Origin: Cellulomonas palmilytica
GTDB taxonomy: Bacteria > Actinomycetota > Actinomycetes > Actinomycetales > Cellulomonadaceae
Assembly (NCBI RefSeq): GCF_021590045.1
Contig: NZ_CP062221.1
Coordinates: 2,728,001-2,792,000 of the forward strand
Direction of reading: 5' to 3'
DNA: 64,000 bases
The translations under genes and the position numbers were made by a program. Under the pieces are notes generated by a model that was not told the DNA's origin, made no database searches, and saw only the letters and a program-made list of their open reading frames with translations. Every line of letters starts with the position of its first letter. Position 1 is the stretch's first letter. Positions 7,715 to 15,675 of the stretch are shown piece after piece.

Positions 7715-8247
7715 GGCTGTGGTCCGTGCACCCCGAGCACCTCGACCGCGTGGGCCTCGTCGCGTGCTGGCGCGAGGGGCTGCTCGCGCAGGCCGCGCTG
7801 CGCCGCCCCGAGGGCGGGTACGGGCGGCACCCGCAGCTCGAGCGGTTCCGTGCCGCGCGGGTCCCGCTCGCCGCGGTCGGGACGTACCTCGAGGCGCTGG
7901 CCGACGAGGCCGACGCGCGCGGCTACCGGTTCGACCGGCTGCGGATCGCCGTGCGCCGGCACGCGGAGCTGCCGCTGCCGCCCGACGTCGCGACGCTGCT
8001 CGTCGTGACCGACGGCCAGCTCGCGCACGAGCGCGACCATCTGCTCGCGAAGCTCGACGTGCGCGACCCGGTGGCCGCGCACCGGCTGCGCGCGGCCACC
8101 GTGCGGGCCCACCCGTCGTTCGTCGTCGTGCCCGGCCCCGTCGCGTCGTGGGAGAAGAGCCCGCCCGCCGGTCCCCCGGCGCTGCCTCCGCCGGCCGACC
8201 TGTCGTCAGCCGAGAGACGCGACGAAGGCGAGCAGCGCAGCGCGTGA
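7711..8247 (+). CDS. Endonuclease V-type pyrimidine-dimer DNA glycosylase
   Basis: The 178-residue protein opens MRLWSVHPEHLDRVGLVACW, characteristic of bacterial pyrimidine-dimer glycosylase (Pyr_excise) relatives of phage T4 DenV. WREGLLAQ supplies the conserved Glu at residue 22, corresponding to T4 Glu23. HPQLERFR and RGYRFDRLRI follow. Such enzymes cut UV photoproducts by glycosylase/AP-lyase action. The start GTG overlaps the crtEb stop as GTGA, so it is the seventh gene of the carotenoid operon. The last 42 bp run into the 3' end of the convergent GH81 gene. The Pro-rich, charged C-terminus beyond about residue 145 has no counterpart in T4 DenV. Confidence 0.78.
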   Translation: MRLWSVHPEHLDRVGLVACWREGLLAQAALRRPEGGYGRHPQLERFRAARVPLAAVGTYLEALADEADARGYRFDRLRIAVRRHAELPLPPDVATLLVVTDGQLAHERDHLLAKLDVRDPVAAHRLRAATVRAHPSFVVVPGPVASWEKSPPAGPPALPPPADLSSAERRDEGEQRSA

Positions 8248-10257
8248 CGTGCCGTCGTCGATCGCCTCGTCGGGTACCGCCTGCAGGCGCTCCCACGCGG
8301 TCGCGGCGTCGTCGGCCCCCGCGAGCGCGAGGTACGCGAGCACGTACCCCCCGAACGTCGCGTCCGTCCCGTCGGCCCCCGCCTCCTCGACCGCGGCGCG
8401 GATCCGCTCCGGGTCGACGTCGGTGGCGAGAGCGCGCTGCGCGGGCCCCATGGGGATGAGCTGGATGCCGAGGATCGCGGCGGGCTCGGGGCTGAACCAG
8501 GTCGCGTAGTCGCGCTTGCCGCCCCACACGAGCGAGACGACCTCGTGCGTGAACCCGTCCGCCCCGGCCAGGTCGGGCGCGGTCCAGTATGTGCGCGCCG
8601 CGAGGGACTCGGTCGAGGCGAGCCACGTCGCCTGGGTGCGCAGCTCGTCCTGGCCCGTGGCGAGCGCCCACAGCCCGAGCCCGTTCCACGCGTTGACGGC
8701 CTCGGAGCTCGACTCCTGGTTGTTGCCGTCGGCGAACTGCGACGGGCCGGACGCCCACGAGTGCCCCGTGTACGGGTCGAACGAGCGCAGCTGCGGCAGC
8801 TCGTCGGTCGCCGTGGGGTTCGCGACGTCGGCCGCGAGCAGGTCGAGCACGCCGAGGTCGTCGGCGAGCGTGGGGTCGTCGGCCGCGAGCAGGCCGGCCG
8901 CCGCCAGGAGGTAGCCGTGGTGGAAGTGGTGGTCGTTGAGCTCGTCGGAGCCGAACGACGCCTGCAGGCCGACGGCCGCGCGCGCGTCGGGGTCGTAGAC
9001 GACACACCGCGCGTCGCGCTGCGTGCAGCCGTCGGGCTGCGCCCACTCGCGCAGCGCGTCGGTGGTCGTGGCCCGCAGGTCGGCGACGACGTCGTCCGCG
9101 CCGAGCTGCTCGCCGAGCACGACGAGCGTCGCGGCCCGGAACAGCGCCTTGCCGCCGAAGTACGTGTCGGACGGGAACGGCGGTGTCGCGGCGACGTCCT
9201 TCTCGAGCACCGCCAGGATCGCGCTGCGCTGCTCGTCGGACGCGTCGCTCACGTCCGGCACCCCCGCGGGCGCGACCGTGGGGGCGAACGCGGACAGGAC
9301 GGAACCCGCGCACAGCTCGAGCGGTCCGCCGACCGACGCGTACTCCCCCAGTCCGCAGCCCTCGCGCTCGGGCTGGTCGCCCGCGCGGTGGTGCGGCGAG
9401 AGCACGTACGCTCCGTCCCCGCCGCGGGTGCGGTACGTGAGCGTGGTGCGCGCCAGCTCGTCGTCGACGCCGTACGTGACGTCGACCGACTCGACGGGGT
9501 GCTGCGCGGCGGACGCGAGCGCGTCCTGCGCCGTGGTGGTCGCGCCCTCGGGGAGCGCGTACCACCCGGCGACCTCGCCGGCGGCGAGCGACGTGGCGCC
9601 GGCCTCGAACGCGGGCGCGGCGAGCGCCCACGTCACCCCGGCGACGTCCGCCTGCGCGGCGGCCGGGCCGTCGGGCGTGGCGGTGAGCCCGCCGTCCGTG
9701 CGCACGGTGACGTCGCGCTCGGCGGTGAACGTCACGACGGGCGAGCCCTCCGCGAGCGCGACGCGCCCGAGCACCTCGCCGGCGTCGTCGAGCAGGTCGA
9801 TCGTCACGCCCACGGGGTCGGCCGCGCTGACGACCGCCGACGAGGCACCGACGTCCACGGTCAGGGCGACGACGTGCGGTCCCGCGATCGTCTTCTCCGT
9901 GGCGACGGGCTGCGGCAGCCCGAGCGTGAACCCGCTGCCGGTGAGCTGGAACGACAGCGGCTGGGCGAACACCGGTTCGTCGCCGAACACCAGGCCGCTG
10001 TACCAGCGGTTGGTCTGCGGGAGCACGCCGTCGGCGACGCGCGCCGTCGGGAGCTTCGCGACCTCGCGTGCAGGCACGGCCGCGACCAGGCCGGCCGTGT
10101 CGAGCGCAGGCGTGCGCGCGTCGGGCGGGCCCGGGAGGTCGACGCCCGGTCCGCCGTCCGCCACGGCCCGGTCGCGGTCGTTCACGAGCAGCGCCACGCC
10201 GGCCGTGACCACGGCGACGAGCACGACGAGCCCGACGAGCCATGCGCGGCGCGTCAC
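8206..10257 (-). CDS. Membrane-anchored GH81 endo-beta-1,3-glucanase
   Basis: 683 residues. An N-terminal anchor (AWLVGLVVLVAVVTAGVALL, about residues 5-24) is followed by a glycoside hydrolase family 81 domain. Visible GH81 hallmarks are QTNRWYSGLVFG, LNDHHFHHGYLLAAAGLLA and the acidic catalytic segment FADGNNQESSSEAVNAWNG. Such enzymes cut beta-1,3-glucan (laminarin, curdlan). GTG 10257 overlaps the upstream gene stop as GTGA, placing it third in an operon behind a processive glycosyltransferase. A role trimming or releasing the exported glucan is inferred from that position. Confidence 0.88.
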   Translation of the reverse strand: MTRRAWLVGLVVLVAVVTAGVALLVNDRDRAVADGGPGVDLPGPPDARTPALDTAGLVAAVPAREVAKLPTARVADGVLPQTNRWYSGLVFGDEPVFAQPLSFQLTGSGFTLGLPQPVATEKTIAGPHVVALTVDVGASSAVVSAADPVGVTIDLLDDAGEVLGRVALAEGSPVVTFTAERDVTVRTDGGLTATPDGPAAAQADVAGVTWALAAPAFEAGATSLAAGEVAGWYALPEGATTTAQDALASAAQHPVESVDVTYGVDDELARTTLTYRTRGGDGAYVLSPHHRAGDQPEREGCGLGEYASVGGPLELCAGSVLSAFAPTVAPAGVPDVSDASDEQRSAILAVLEKDVAATPPFPSDTYFGGKALFRAATLVVLGEQLGADDVVADLRATTTDALREWAQPDGCTQRDARCVVYDPDARAAVGLQASFGSDELNDHHFHHGYLLAAAGLLAADDPTLADDLGVLDLLAADVANPTATDELPQLRSFDPYTGHSWASGPSQFADGNNQESSSEAVNAWNGLGLWALATGQDELRTQATWLASTESLAARTYWTAPDLAGADGFTHEVVSLVWGGKRDYATWFSPEPAAILGIQLIPMGPAQRALATDVDPERIRAAVEEAGADGTDATFGGYVLAYLALAGADDAATAWERLQAVPDEAIDDGTSRAALLAFVASLG

Positions 10258-10985
10258 CCGAACACCCCCCGCACGTAGCTCGTCACGGCGTCGGAGACGG
10301 TCGTCACCACCCCGTCGTTGCGCAGGGACAGGCTCGCCGTGACGGGGGTCCCGGACCCGACGAGCCCGTTCTCCTCGCCGTCGACGAGCTCGTCCGACTC
10401 GACCGTGACGAGCGCGAGGGCCTGGCCGCCCACCGTGGTGACCTGCACGCGCTCCACGGTGCCCTTCAGCGTCGCGGTGCTGGGCAGCTCGATCGTGACC
10501 GCGGCGTCCTCGGGGACGCGCGCGTACTCCTTGGCCGTGAGCGTGTACTCCGCCTGCACGTACAGCGAGCCGGCGATCTGGACGGTCGCGAGGTGGTCCG
10601 CCGCGGAGACGAACGTCCCCGCGCGCGCCGCGACGTCGGTGACGGTGCCGTCCTGCGTGGCGAGCACGACGAGGTTGCCGTCGGCGTCGATCGAGGTCGC
10701 CTGCCCCGCGGTGCTCACGGTGCCGAGCGACAGGTCGCGGTCGAGCGCGGCGGAGTCGATGACGAACAGCGGGTCCCCCTCGGTGACGACGTCGCCGATG
10801 CTGACCTCCTGCGCGACGACGAGGCCCGCGTACGGGGTCCCGACCACGTACGTCTCGCCGAGGATCTGCGCCGAGTCGCTCACGGCCGTGCCGCGCGTCT
10901 CGTTCACGTGGTAGGTGGCGTACGCCGCCACGAGCAGGACGAGGACCGTTCCGACGAACAGCTTGATCCGTACCCGCCAGGTCAT
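10254..10985 (-). CDS. HlyD-like membrane-fusion protein of polysaccharide export operon
   Basis: 243 residues with one N-terminal membrane span (LFVGTVLVLLVAAYATY, about residues 9-25) and an extracytoplasmic biotinyl-lipoyl/HlyD-type barrel (GTPYAGLVVAQEVSIGDVV, then GTVTDVAARAGTFVSAADHL). It lacks a long coiled coil, so it is shorter than Gram-negative adaptors. The start overlaps the synthase stop as ATGA and the end overlaps the GH81 gene as GTGA. The context suggests an accessory subunit that guides nascent polysaccharide across the envelope, analogous in position to curdlan accessory proteins. The function is an inference. Confidence 0.72.
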   Translation of the reverse strand: MTWRVRIKLFVGTVLVLLVAAYATYHVNETRGTAVSDSAQILGETYVVGTPYAGLVVAQEVSIGDVVTEGDPLFVIDSAALDRDLSLGTVSTAGQATSIDADGNLVVLATQDGTVTDVAARAGTFVSAADHLATVQIAGSLYVQAEYTLTAKEYARVPEDAAVTIELPSTATLKGTVERVQVTTVGGQALALVTVESDELVDGEENGLVGSGTPVTASLSLRNDGVVTTVSDAVTSYVRGVFG

Positions 10986-12688
10986 GCCGCACCTCCCGTC
11001 GTCAGCACGAGGGAACCCTCGCGCGCGTGCTCCTGGCGCTCGGCCGCCGCGTGCTCGCGGGCGGCGCGCCGTCCGGCCCGCCCCTCGCGCCACGCGGTGA
11101 GGACGAACCCGCCGAGGATGAGCGTGTTGGTCGCGTTCCACGCGACCGCGAGGCTCGGGTAGCCGTTGGACACGTCCTTCCAGATCCCGACCGCGGTGGT
11201 GATCGCGAGCAGCTCGAAGAACAGCACCTGCGTGGTGATGAACGCGAACGGCGAGCGGTAGGCGCCCTTGGAGCCGGTCACGTGCCACGCCTGGTCGCGG
11301 CGCAGCAGCGCGTTGACGAGCGCGCGGGTGTAGATCGGGAACGACACCGACGCGAGCAGCAGCACCTGCCAGCGGAACGACCCGAGCGTGTAGAACGCCA
11401 GGAAGATCTGCATCACGTAGAAGCCCGCGTAGTACAGCACCCAGGTCAGCGGCGTGATCGTGAGGTTCATGGGGGTCAGGTCGAAGTAGATCTGCAGCGG
11501 TGGTACGAGCAGCAGGAGCAGCGGCGCGATGCCCGTGAGGTAGTGCGTCGCCGTCACGGTGTACTGCAGGCGCTGGTCGAGCGTGAGCGGGTGCTTCCGG
11601 CGCAGCGGGTTGTGCGTGAGCATGATCTCGAAGCCGCCGGTCGCCCAGCGCAGCTGCTGCTTCGAGTACGCCTCGATGGTCTCGGGCGTGTCCCCCACCG
11701 CGAGCGCGTCGGGGATGTAGACCGTGCGCCAGCCCTTCTCGTGGAGCATGAGCGAGGTCCACACGTCCTCGGACTTGGAGTCGGAGTAGATGCCGCCGAC
11801 CGAGTCGATGGCGGCGCGCCGGAACACGACGTTGGTGCCGACGCAGAACGCGGCGTTGAACCGGTTCCGGCCGGGCTGGACGAAGCGGTAGAAGACCGCC
11901 TGCATGTACGCGGCGCCCTTGGAGATGACCGTGTGCAGGTTGCCGTACGTCTGCGGCGTCTGGACGAACGCGACGCGCTCGTCGGCGAAGAACGGCACGG
12001 TCTCGTGCAGGAACGTGGGGTGCGGGACGAAGTCCGCGTCGAGGACCGCGAACAGGTCGCCGCGCGTGATCGACAGCGCGTGGTTGATGTTCCCGGCCTT
12101 CGCGCCGTTGGACGACAGGCGCCGCACGTAGCGCGCGCCGAGCTCGGCGGCGAGGTCGCGCACCTCGTCGGACCGCCCGTCGTCGAGCACCCACGTGCGG
12201 TGCCGGCCCTGCATGGCGACCGCGGCGGTCACGGTGCGGCGGATCGTGTCGAGGTCCTCGCCGTACGTCGTGATGAGGACGTCGACCGTGACGGGCCGGT
12301 CGCGCAGGAACATCTCCCAGTCCTGCGGGCGGTCCTCGGCCCGGTCGCGCATGATCTCCGCGACGTCGTACAGACGGTCCTGCGCGTGGTGGAACGTGAA
12401 GCCGCGCGGGTCGTGACCCGCGGACAGGACGGTCCACATCGCGAGGAGCGCGTGGACGACGAGGACGGTCTCGGCGGCGATGACCATGCTGTAGGGCAGC
12501 CAGTCGCCGCGGTTCTCCGGGTTGAGCAGGAAGACGGCGTAGATCACGATGCCTGCGCTCGCGAGCAGCACCATGAGGACGAGCGACGGGCTCTGCGCCG
12601 CCTGCGTCTCGGTGGAGCGCGCGGGGCGGGCGAGCGGTTCGTCGGTGCGGCGTGGCTCGAGCACGAGCCTGTCGAACGTGGTGGTCAT
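10982..12688 (-). CDS. Processive GT2 polysaccharide synthase, curdlan/cellulose-synthase-like
   Basis: A 568-residue inner-membrane beta-glycan synthase. Two N-terminal spans (about residues 35-85) precede the GT2 domain. That domain has the full processive signature: DDGRSDE (~166), DADF (~214), SEDVWTS (~304) and QQLRW (~343). Four to five C-terminal spans form the channel. ATG 12688 has GGAGGGGGC upstream. The operon with a GH81 beta-1,3-glucanase points to a beta-1,3-glucan such as curdlan rather than cellulose. Curdlan-like glucan is known from Cellulomonas flavigena. There is no c-di-GMP PilZ domain. Confidence 0.82.
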   Translation of the reverse strand: MTTTFDRLVLEPRRTDEPLARPARSTETQAAQSPSLVLMVLLASAGIVIYAVFLLNPENRGDWLPYSMVIAAETVLVVHALLAMWTVLSAGHDPRGFTFHHAQDRLYDVAEIMRDRAEDRPQDWEMFLRDRPVTVDVLITTYGEDLDTIRRTVTAAVAMQGRHRTWVLDDGRSDEVRDLAAELGARYVRRLSSNGAKAGNINHALSITRGDLFAVLDADFVPHPTFLHETVPFFADERVAFVQTPQTYGNLHTVISKGAAYMQAVFYRFVQPGRNRFNAAFCVGTNVVFRRAAIDSVGGIYSDSKSEDVWTSLMLHEKGWRTVYIPDALAVGDTPETIEAYSKQQLRWATGGFEIMLTHNPLRRKHPLTLDQRLQYTVTATHYLTGIAPLLLLLVPPLQIYFDLTPMNLTITPLTWVLYYAGFYVMQIFLAFYTLGSFRWQVLLLASVSFPIYTRALVNALLRRDQAWHVTGSKGAYRSPFAFITTQVLFFELLAITTAVGIWKDVSNGYPSLAVAWNATNTLILGGFVLTAWREGRAGRRAAREHAAAERQEHAREGSLVLTTGGAA

Positions 12689-13123
12689 GCGGGCCCCCTC
12701 CGTCGGTCTGGCACGACGACCGGAGGGAGACCCACCGGTGCCGGTTCGACGGCAGCGGTGGCGCCGGGTGCACGGGGGCGGGCGGGCAGGTCGTCGGGGG
12801 TTCCCTGCCGTTGCCGGAGCAGAGGCGAGGTGACCCGGGAACCGTCCTGCCGGCCCCGTGCGGAACAACTGCGACGCTAACGGACACTTCGGGCGATCTG
12901 TCCACCGAGGCTCGGTGTGGTCCATGTCACACCGGATGACGTGCCTGGTCAGCGCGCACGTCTGACGTGGTCGCGCTCCCGCGTGTCGCCCGTCAGGTGG
13001 ACGCCGCCGTCACCCGCTCGCACGCGCCCGAAAGGGTCGCCCACTGTCCTGTGGACCTCGGGGACGAGAGCCGCGGGACCGTTCCGGTCGCCGGACGGGC
13101 GGTCCGACCCGAGACTTGCGTCC
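12689..13123. other. Divergent control region between polysaccharide synthase and GCS2-like ligase
   Basis: No coding potential that I trust lies in these 435 bp, although both flanking reading frames stay open into it. It must hold the promoters for the two divergent transcripts. The best minus-strand candidate is described separately. No convincing structural RNA or long inverted repeat was seen. Confidence 0.5.
12874..12904 (-). promoter_or_regulatory. Candidate promoter of the glucan synthase operon
   Basis: On the minus strand TGGACA (12904-12899) is followed by 19 bp and TAGCGT (12879-12874), the same -10 hexamer as at 299-304. The spacer contains TGTCC, which pairs with the GGACA of the -35 as a small inverted repeat. 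The spacing is long, so confidence is low. Confidence 0.3.
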
Positions 13124-14230
13124 GTGCGAACCATGGGAGTCGAGGAGGAGTACCTGCTGGTCACGCCCGAGGGCGAGCCGGCGGCGCAGTCACCCGCCGT
13201 GCTCGGCATCGCGGCGCGCGAGCTCACGAGCACGAGCACGCCCGGCGGGGACGTCGAGAAGGAGTTCAAGAGCGAGCAGGTCGAGACGTCCACGCACCCG
13301 TGCACGGACCTGGGCGAGCTGCTCGACCAGGTGCGCGCGGGCCGCGAGCGCGTCGACGGCGTCGCGCAGGCCGCGGGGGTGCGGATCGCCGCGCTCGGCA
13401 CCGCGCCGCAGGAGGTCGACCCGACCGTCCTGCCCGACAAGCGTGCGCAGGAGATCCGCGCGCGGTTCGGCCTGACCGCGCGCGAGCAGCTCACGTGCGG
13501 CTGCCACGTGCACGTCTCGGTCGCGGACGACGACGAGGGCGTCGTGGTGCTCGACCATCTGCGCCCGTGGACGTCGGTGCTGCTCGCGCTGTCCGCGAAC
13601 AGCCCCACGTGGCAGGGCGTGGCGAGCGGCTACGCGTCCTACCGCTCGCAGGTCTGGGGCCGCTGGCCCACCGCGGGTCCGACGGCACCGTTCGGCGACG
13701 CCGCCACCTACCGTGCGGTCGTCGACGCGCTGCTCGCCTCGGGCACGATCCTCGACGACGGGATGCTCTACTTCGACGCGCGCCTGTCGCAGCGCTACCC
13801 CACGGTCGAGGTGCGCATCGCCGACGTGTGCCTCGACGCCGGGGACGCCGCGCTGCAGGCCGCGCTCGTGCGGGCCCTGGCGGACACCGCGGTGCGCAGC
13901 CCGCGCGACGAGCACCCGGTGCGCGCCGAGGTGCTGCGCACGGCCGCGTGGCGCGCGGCGCGCTCAGGGCTGTCCGGCGAGCTCGTCAGCCCGCTGACCT
14001 GGCGTCCCGCGCCCGCGATGGACGTCGTCGAGCAGCTCGTCGACCACGTGCGTGACGCGCTCGTCGCGAACGGCGACCTCGAGGCCGTCGAGCGTCAGCT
14101 CATGCACGTGCGCCGGCGCGGCAACGGGGCGGTCGAGCAGATGGGCTGGCGGGCGCGCGGGGACGACGACGCCGCGGTGGTGCGCCGTGCGGTCGAACGC
14201 ACGCTCGGAGCGCCGGCCCTCGTGCACTGA
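13124..14230 (+). CDS. Carboxylate-amine ligase, GCS2/YbdK family
   Basis: 368 residues of the glutamate-cysteine ligase type-2 fold. It begins with the family signature MGVEEEYLLV. HPCTDLGEL, TCGCHVHVS (metal/substrate loop), SYRSQVWGRWPTAG and TVEVRIADVCLD follow. Family members join a carboxylate to an amine with ATP; some make gamma-glutamylcysteine, but most bacterial YbdK homologues have only weak activity. GTG 13124 gives VRTMGVEEEYL; an ATG three codons later is equally possible. No clear ribosome-binding site precedes either. Confidence 0.82.
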   Translation: MRTMGVEEEYLLVTPEGEPAAQSPAVLGIAARELTSTSTPGGDVEKEFKSEQVETSTHPCTDLGELLDQVRAGRERVDGVAQAAGVRIAALGTAPQEVDPTVLPDKRAQEIRARFGLTAREQLTCGCHVHVSVADDDEGVVVLDHLRPWTSVLLALSANSPTWQGVASGYASYRSQVWGRWPTAGPTAPFGDAATYRAVVDALLASGTILDDGMLYFDARLSQRYPTVEVRIADVCLDAGDAALQAALVRALADTAVRSPRDEHPVRAEVLRTAAWRAARSGLSGELVSPLTWRPAPAMDVVEQLVDHVRDALVANGDLEAVERQLMHVRRRGNGAVEQMGWRARGDDDAAVVRRAVERTLGAPALVH

Positions 14231-14249
14231 CGCGCGGCGTCCGGCCTGG

Positions 14250-15512
14250 TCAGGGCAGCAGGTCCCGGAGCGGGACGCCCGGGTCCGCGAGACGTTCGAC
14301 CGGCACCACCGCGCGTGACCGGACGAGCGCCTGCACGTCGTCCACCACGTCCCACACGTTGACGTTCATGCCGGCGAGCACGCGCCCGCCACGCAGCCAG
14401 AACGCGACGAGCTCGCGCGCGGTCTCGTCGCCGCGCACCACGACCTCGTCGTACCCGTCGGGCCCGACCCAGCCGGTGTACTCCATGCCGAGGTCGTACT
14501 GGTCGGTGAAGAAGTACGGCAGCCGGTCGTAGGGCTCGTCGTGCCCCAGGACGGTCGCGGCGACGGTCTCGCCGTGGTGCAGCGCGGTGTCCCAGTGCTC
14601 GACACGCACGCGCGCGCCGAGGAACGGGTGCGCGACGGCCGCGACGTCCCCGACGGCGAGCACCCGCGGGTCGGACGTGCGCAGGTGCGCGTCGACCTCG
14701 ACGCCGCCGTCGGCCGCGACCGCGAGTCCCGCGTCTCGCGCGAGGGCCGTACGGGGAGCCGCACCGATCCCGACGACGACGAGCGCGGCCACCAGCTGCG
14801 TCCCGTCGGTCAGCCCCAGGCGGGCGCCGCCCGACCCGTCCGGCTCGACCGAGCCGACCTCGACCAGGGTGCGCAGGTCGACGCCGTTCGCGCGGTGCAG
14901 CCCGGCGAACAGCCCCGCCATCCGCTCCCCCAGCACGGCGAGCAGCGGAGCCTCCTCGCGCACGAGCACGCTGACCTCGCAGCCGTACCCCCGCGCCGCG
15001 GCGGCGACCTCGAGCCCGATCCAGCCGCCGCCGACGACGACCGCGCGCCCGCCCGCGGCGCCGACCTCGGCGAGCCGCGTGCGCAGCCGGTCGCTGTCGT
15101 CGAGCGTGCGCAGCGTCACGAACGCGTCCGACCCGGGCGACGGCAGCCGCCGTGGCTGCGACCCCGTCGCGAGGACGAGGTGGTCGTACGCGGTGCGCCC
15201 GCCGCCGTCGTCGTGCACCTCGCGCGCCCCACGGTCGACCCGCGTGACCGTGACGCCCGTGCGCAGCTCCACGTCGTGCGCCGCGTACCACCCGGGCTCG
15301 TGCACGAACGCCTGCTCGCGCTCGTCGGACCCCGTCAGGTAGCCCTTCGAGAGCGGCGGGCGCTCGTACGGTCGCTCGGCCTCCGCGCCGAGCAGCACCA
15401 CCTCGCCGGCGAAACCTCGCTCGCGCAGCGCCTCGGCCGTCTTCGCGCCGGCCAGCCCGGCCCCCACGACCACCACGCGGCCGCTCGTCGTGCCGCCGTG
15501 CACCTCGGTCAT
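14250..15512 (-). CDS. FAD/NAD(P)-dependent ferredoxin reductase-like oxidoreductase
   Basis: 420 residues with two Rossmann motifs: VVVVGAGLAGAKTAEALRE (FAD, residues ~13-31) and AVVVGGGWIGLEVAAAA (NAD, ~150). PYERPPLSKGYL and the LAVGDVAAV FAD-binding segment are also present. These are features of the putidaredoxin/rubredoxin-reductase family that feeds electrons to small redox proteins or P450s. No ferredoxin or P450 gene is adjacent, so the partner is unknown. ATG 15512 has GGAGA six bases upstream. It is divergent from glgX and convergent with the GCS2-like gene. Confidence 0.85.
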   Translation of the reverse strand: MTEVHGGTTSGRVVVVGAGLAGAKTAEALRERGFAGEVVLLGAEAERPYERPPLSKGYLTGSDEREQAFVHEPGWYAAHDVELRTGVTVTRVDRGAREVHDDGGGRTAYDHLVLATGSQPRRLPSPGSDAFVTLRTLDDSDRLRTRLAEVGAAGGRAVVVGGGWIGLEVAAAARGYGCEVSVLVREEAPLLAVLGERMAGLFAGLHRANGVDLRTLVEVGSVEPDGSGGARLGLTDGTQLVAALVVVGIGAAPRTALARDAGLAVAADGGVEVDAHLRTSDPRVLAVGDVAAVAHPFLGARVRVEHWDTALHHGETVAATVLGHDEPYDRLPYFFTDQYDLGMEYTGWVGPDGYDEVVVRGDETARELVAFWLRGGRVLAGMNVNVWDVVDDVQALVRSRAVVPVERLADPGVPLRDLLP

Positions 15513-15675
15513 CGTCGTCTCCGTCCGTCGGCTCCCAGCCGAGCAGGCCACGTCCCGGGCCGCAAGGCCTGCGCGAGCGAGTCCTGGGCGCGGACGCGGC
15601 GCCCGGCCGGGCGATGTGACCTGTTCGGCCTCGACTCACCGCGCCGACCTGCGCCGACGCTGGCACTCTGGGGCG

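Noticed and set aside
5873..10243. Very long minus-strand open frame (over 1400 codons) across the end of the carotenoid operon and the GH81 gene
   Set aside because: It is an antisense shadow typical of high-GC DNA. The product is Arg/Pro/Ala-rich without domains, while the competing frames encode recognisable enzymes.
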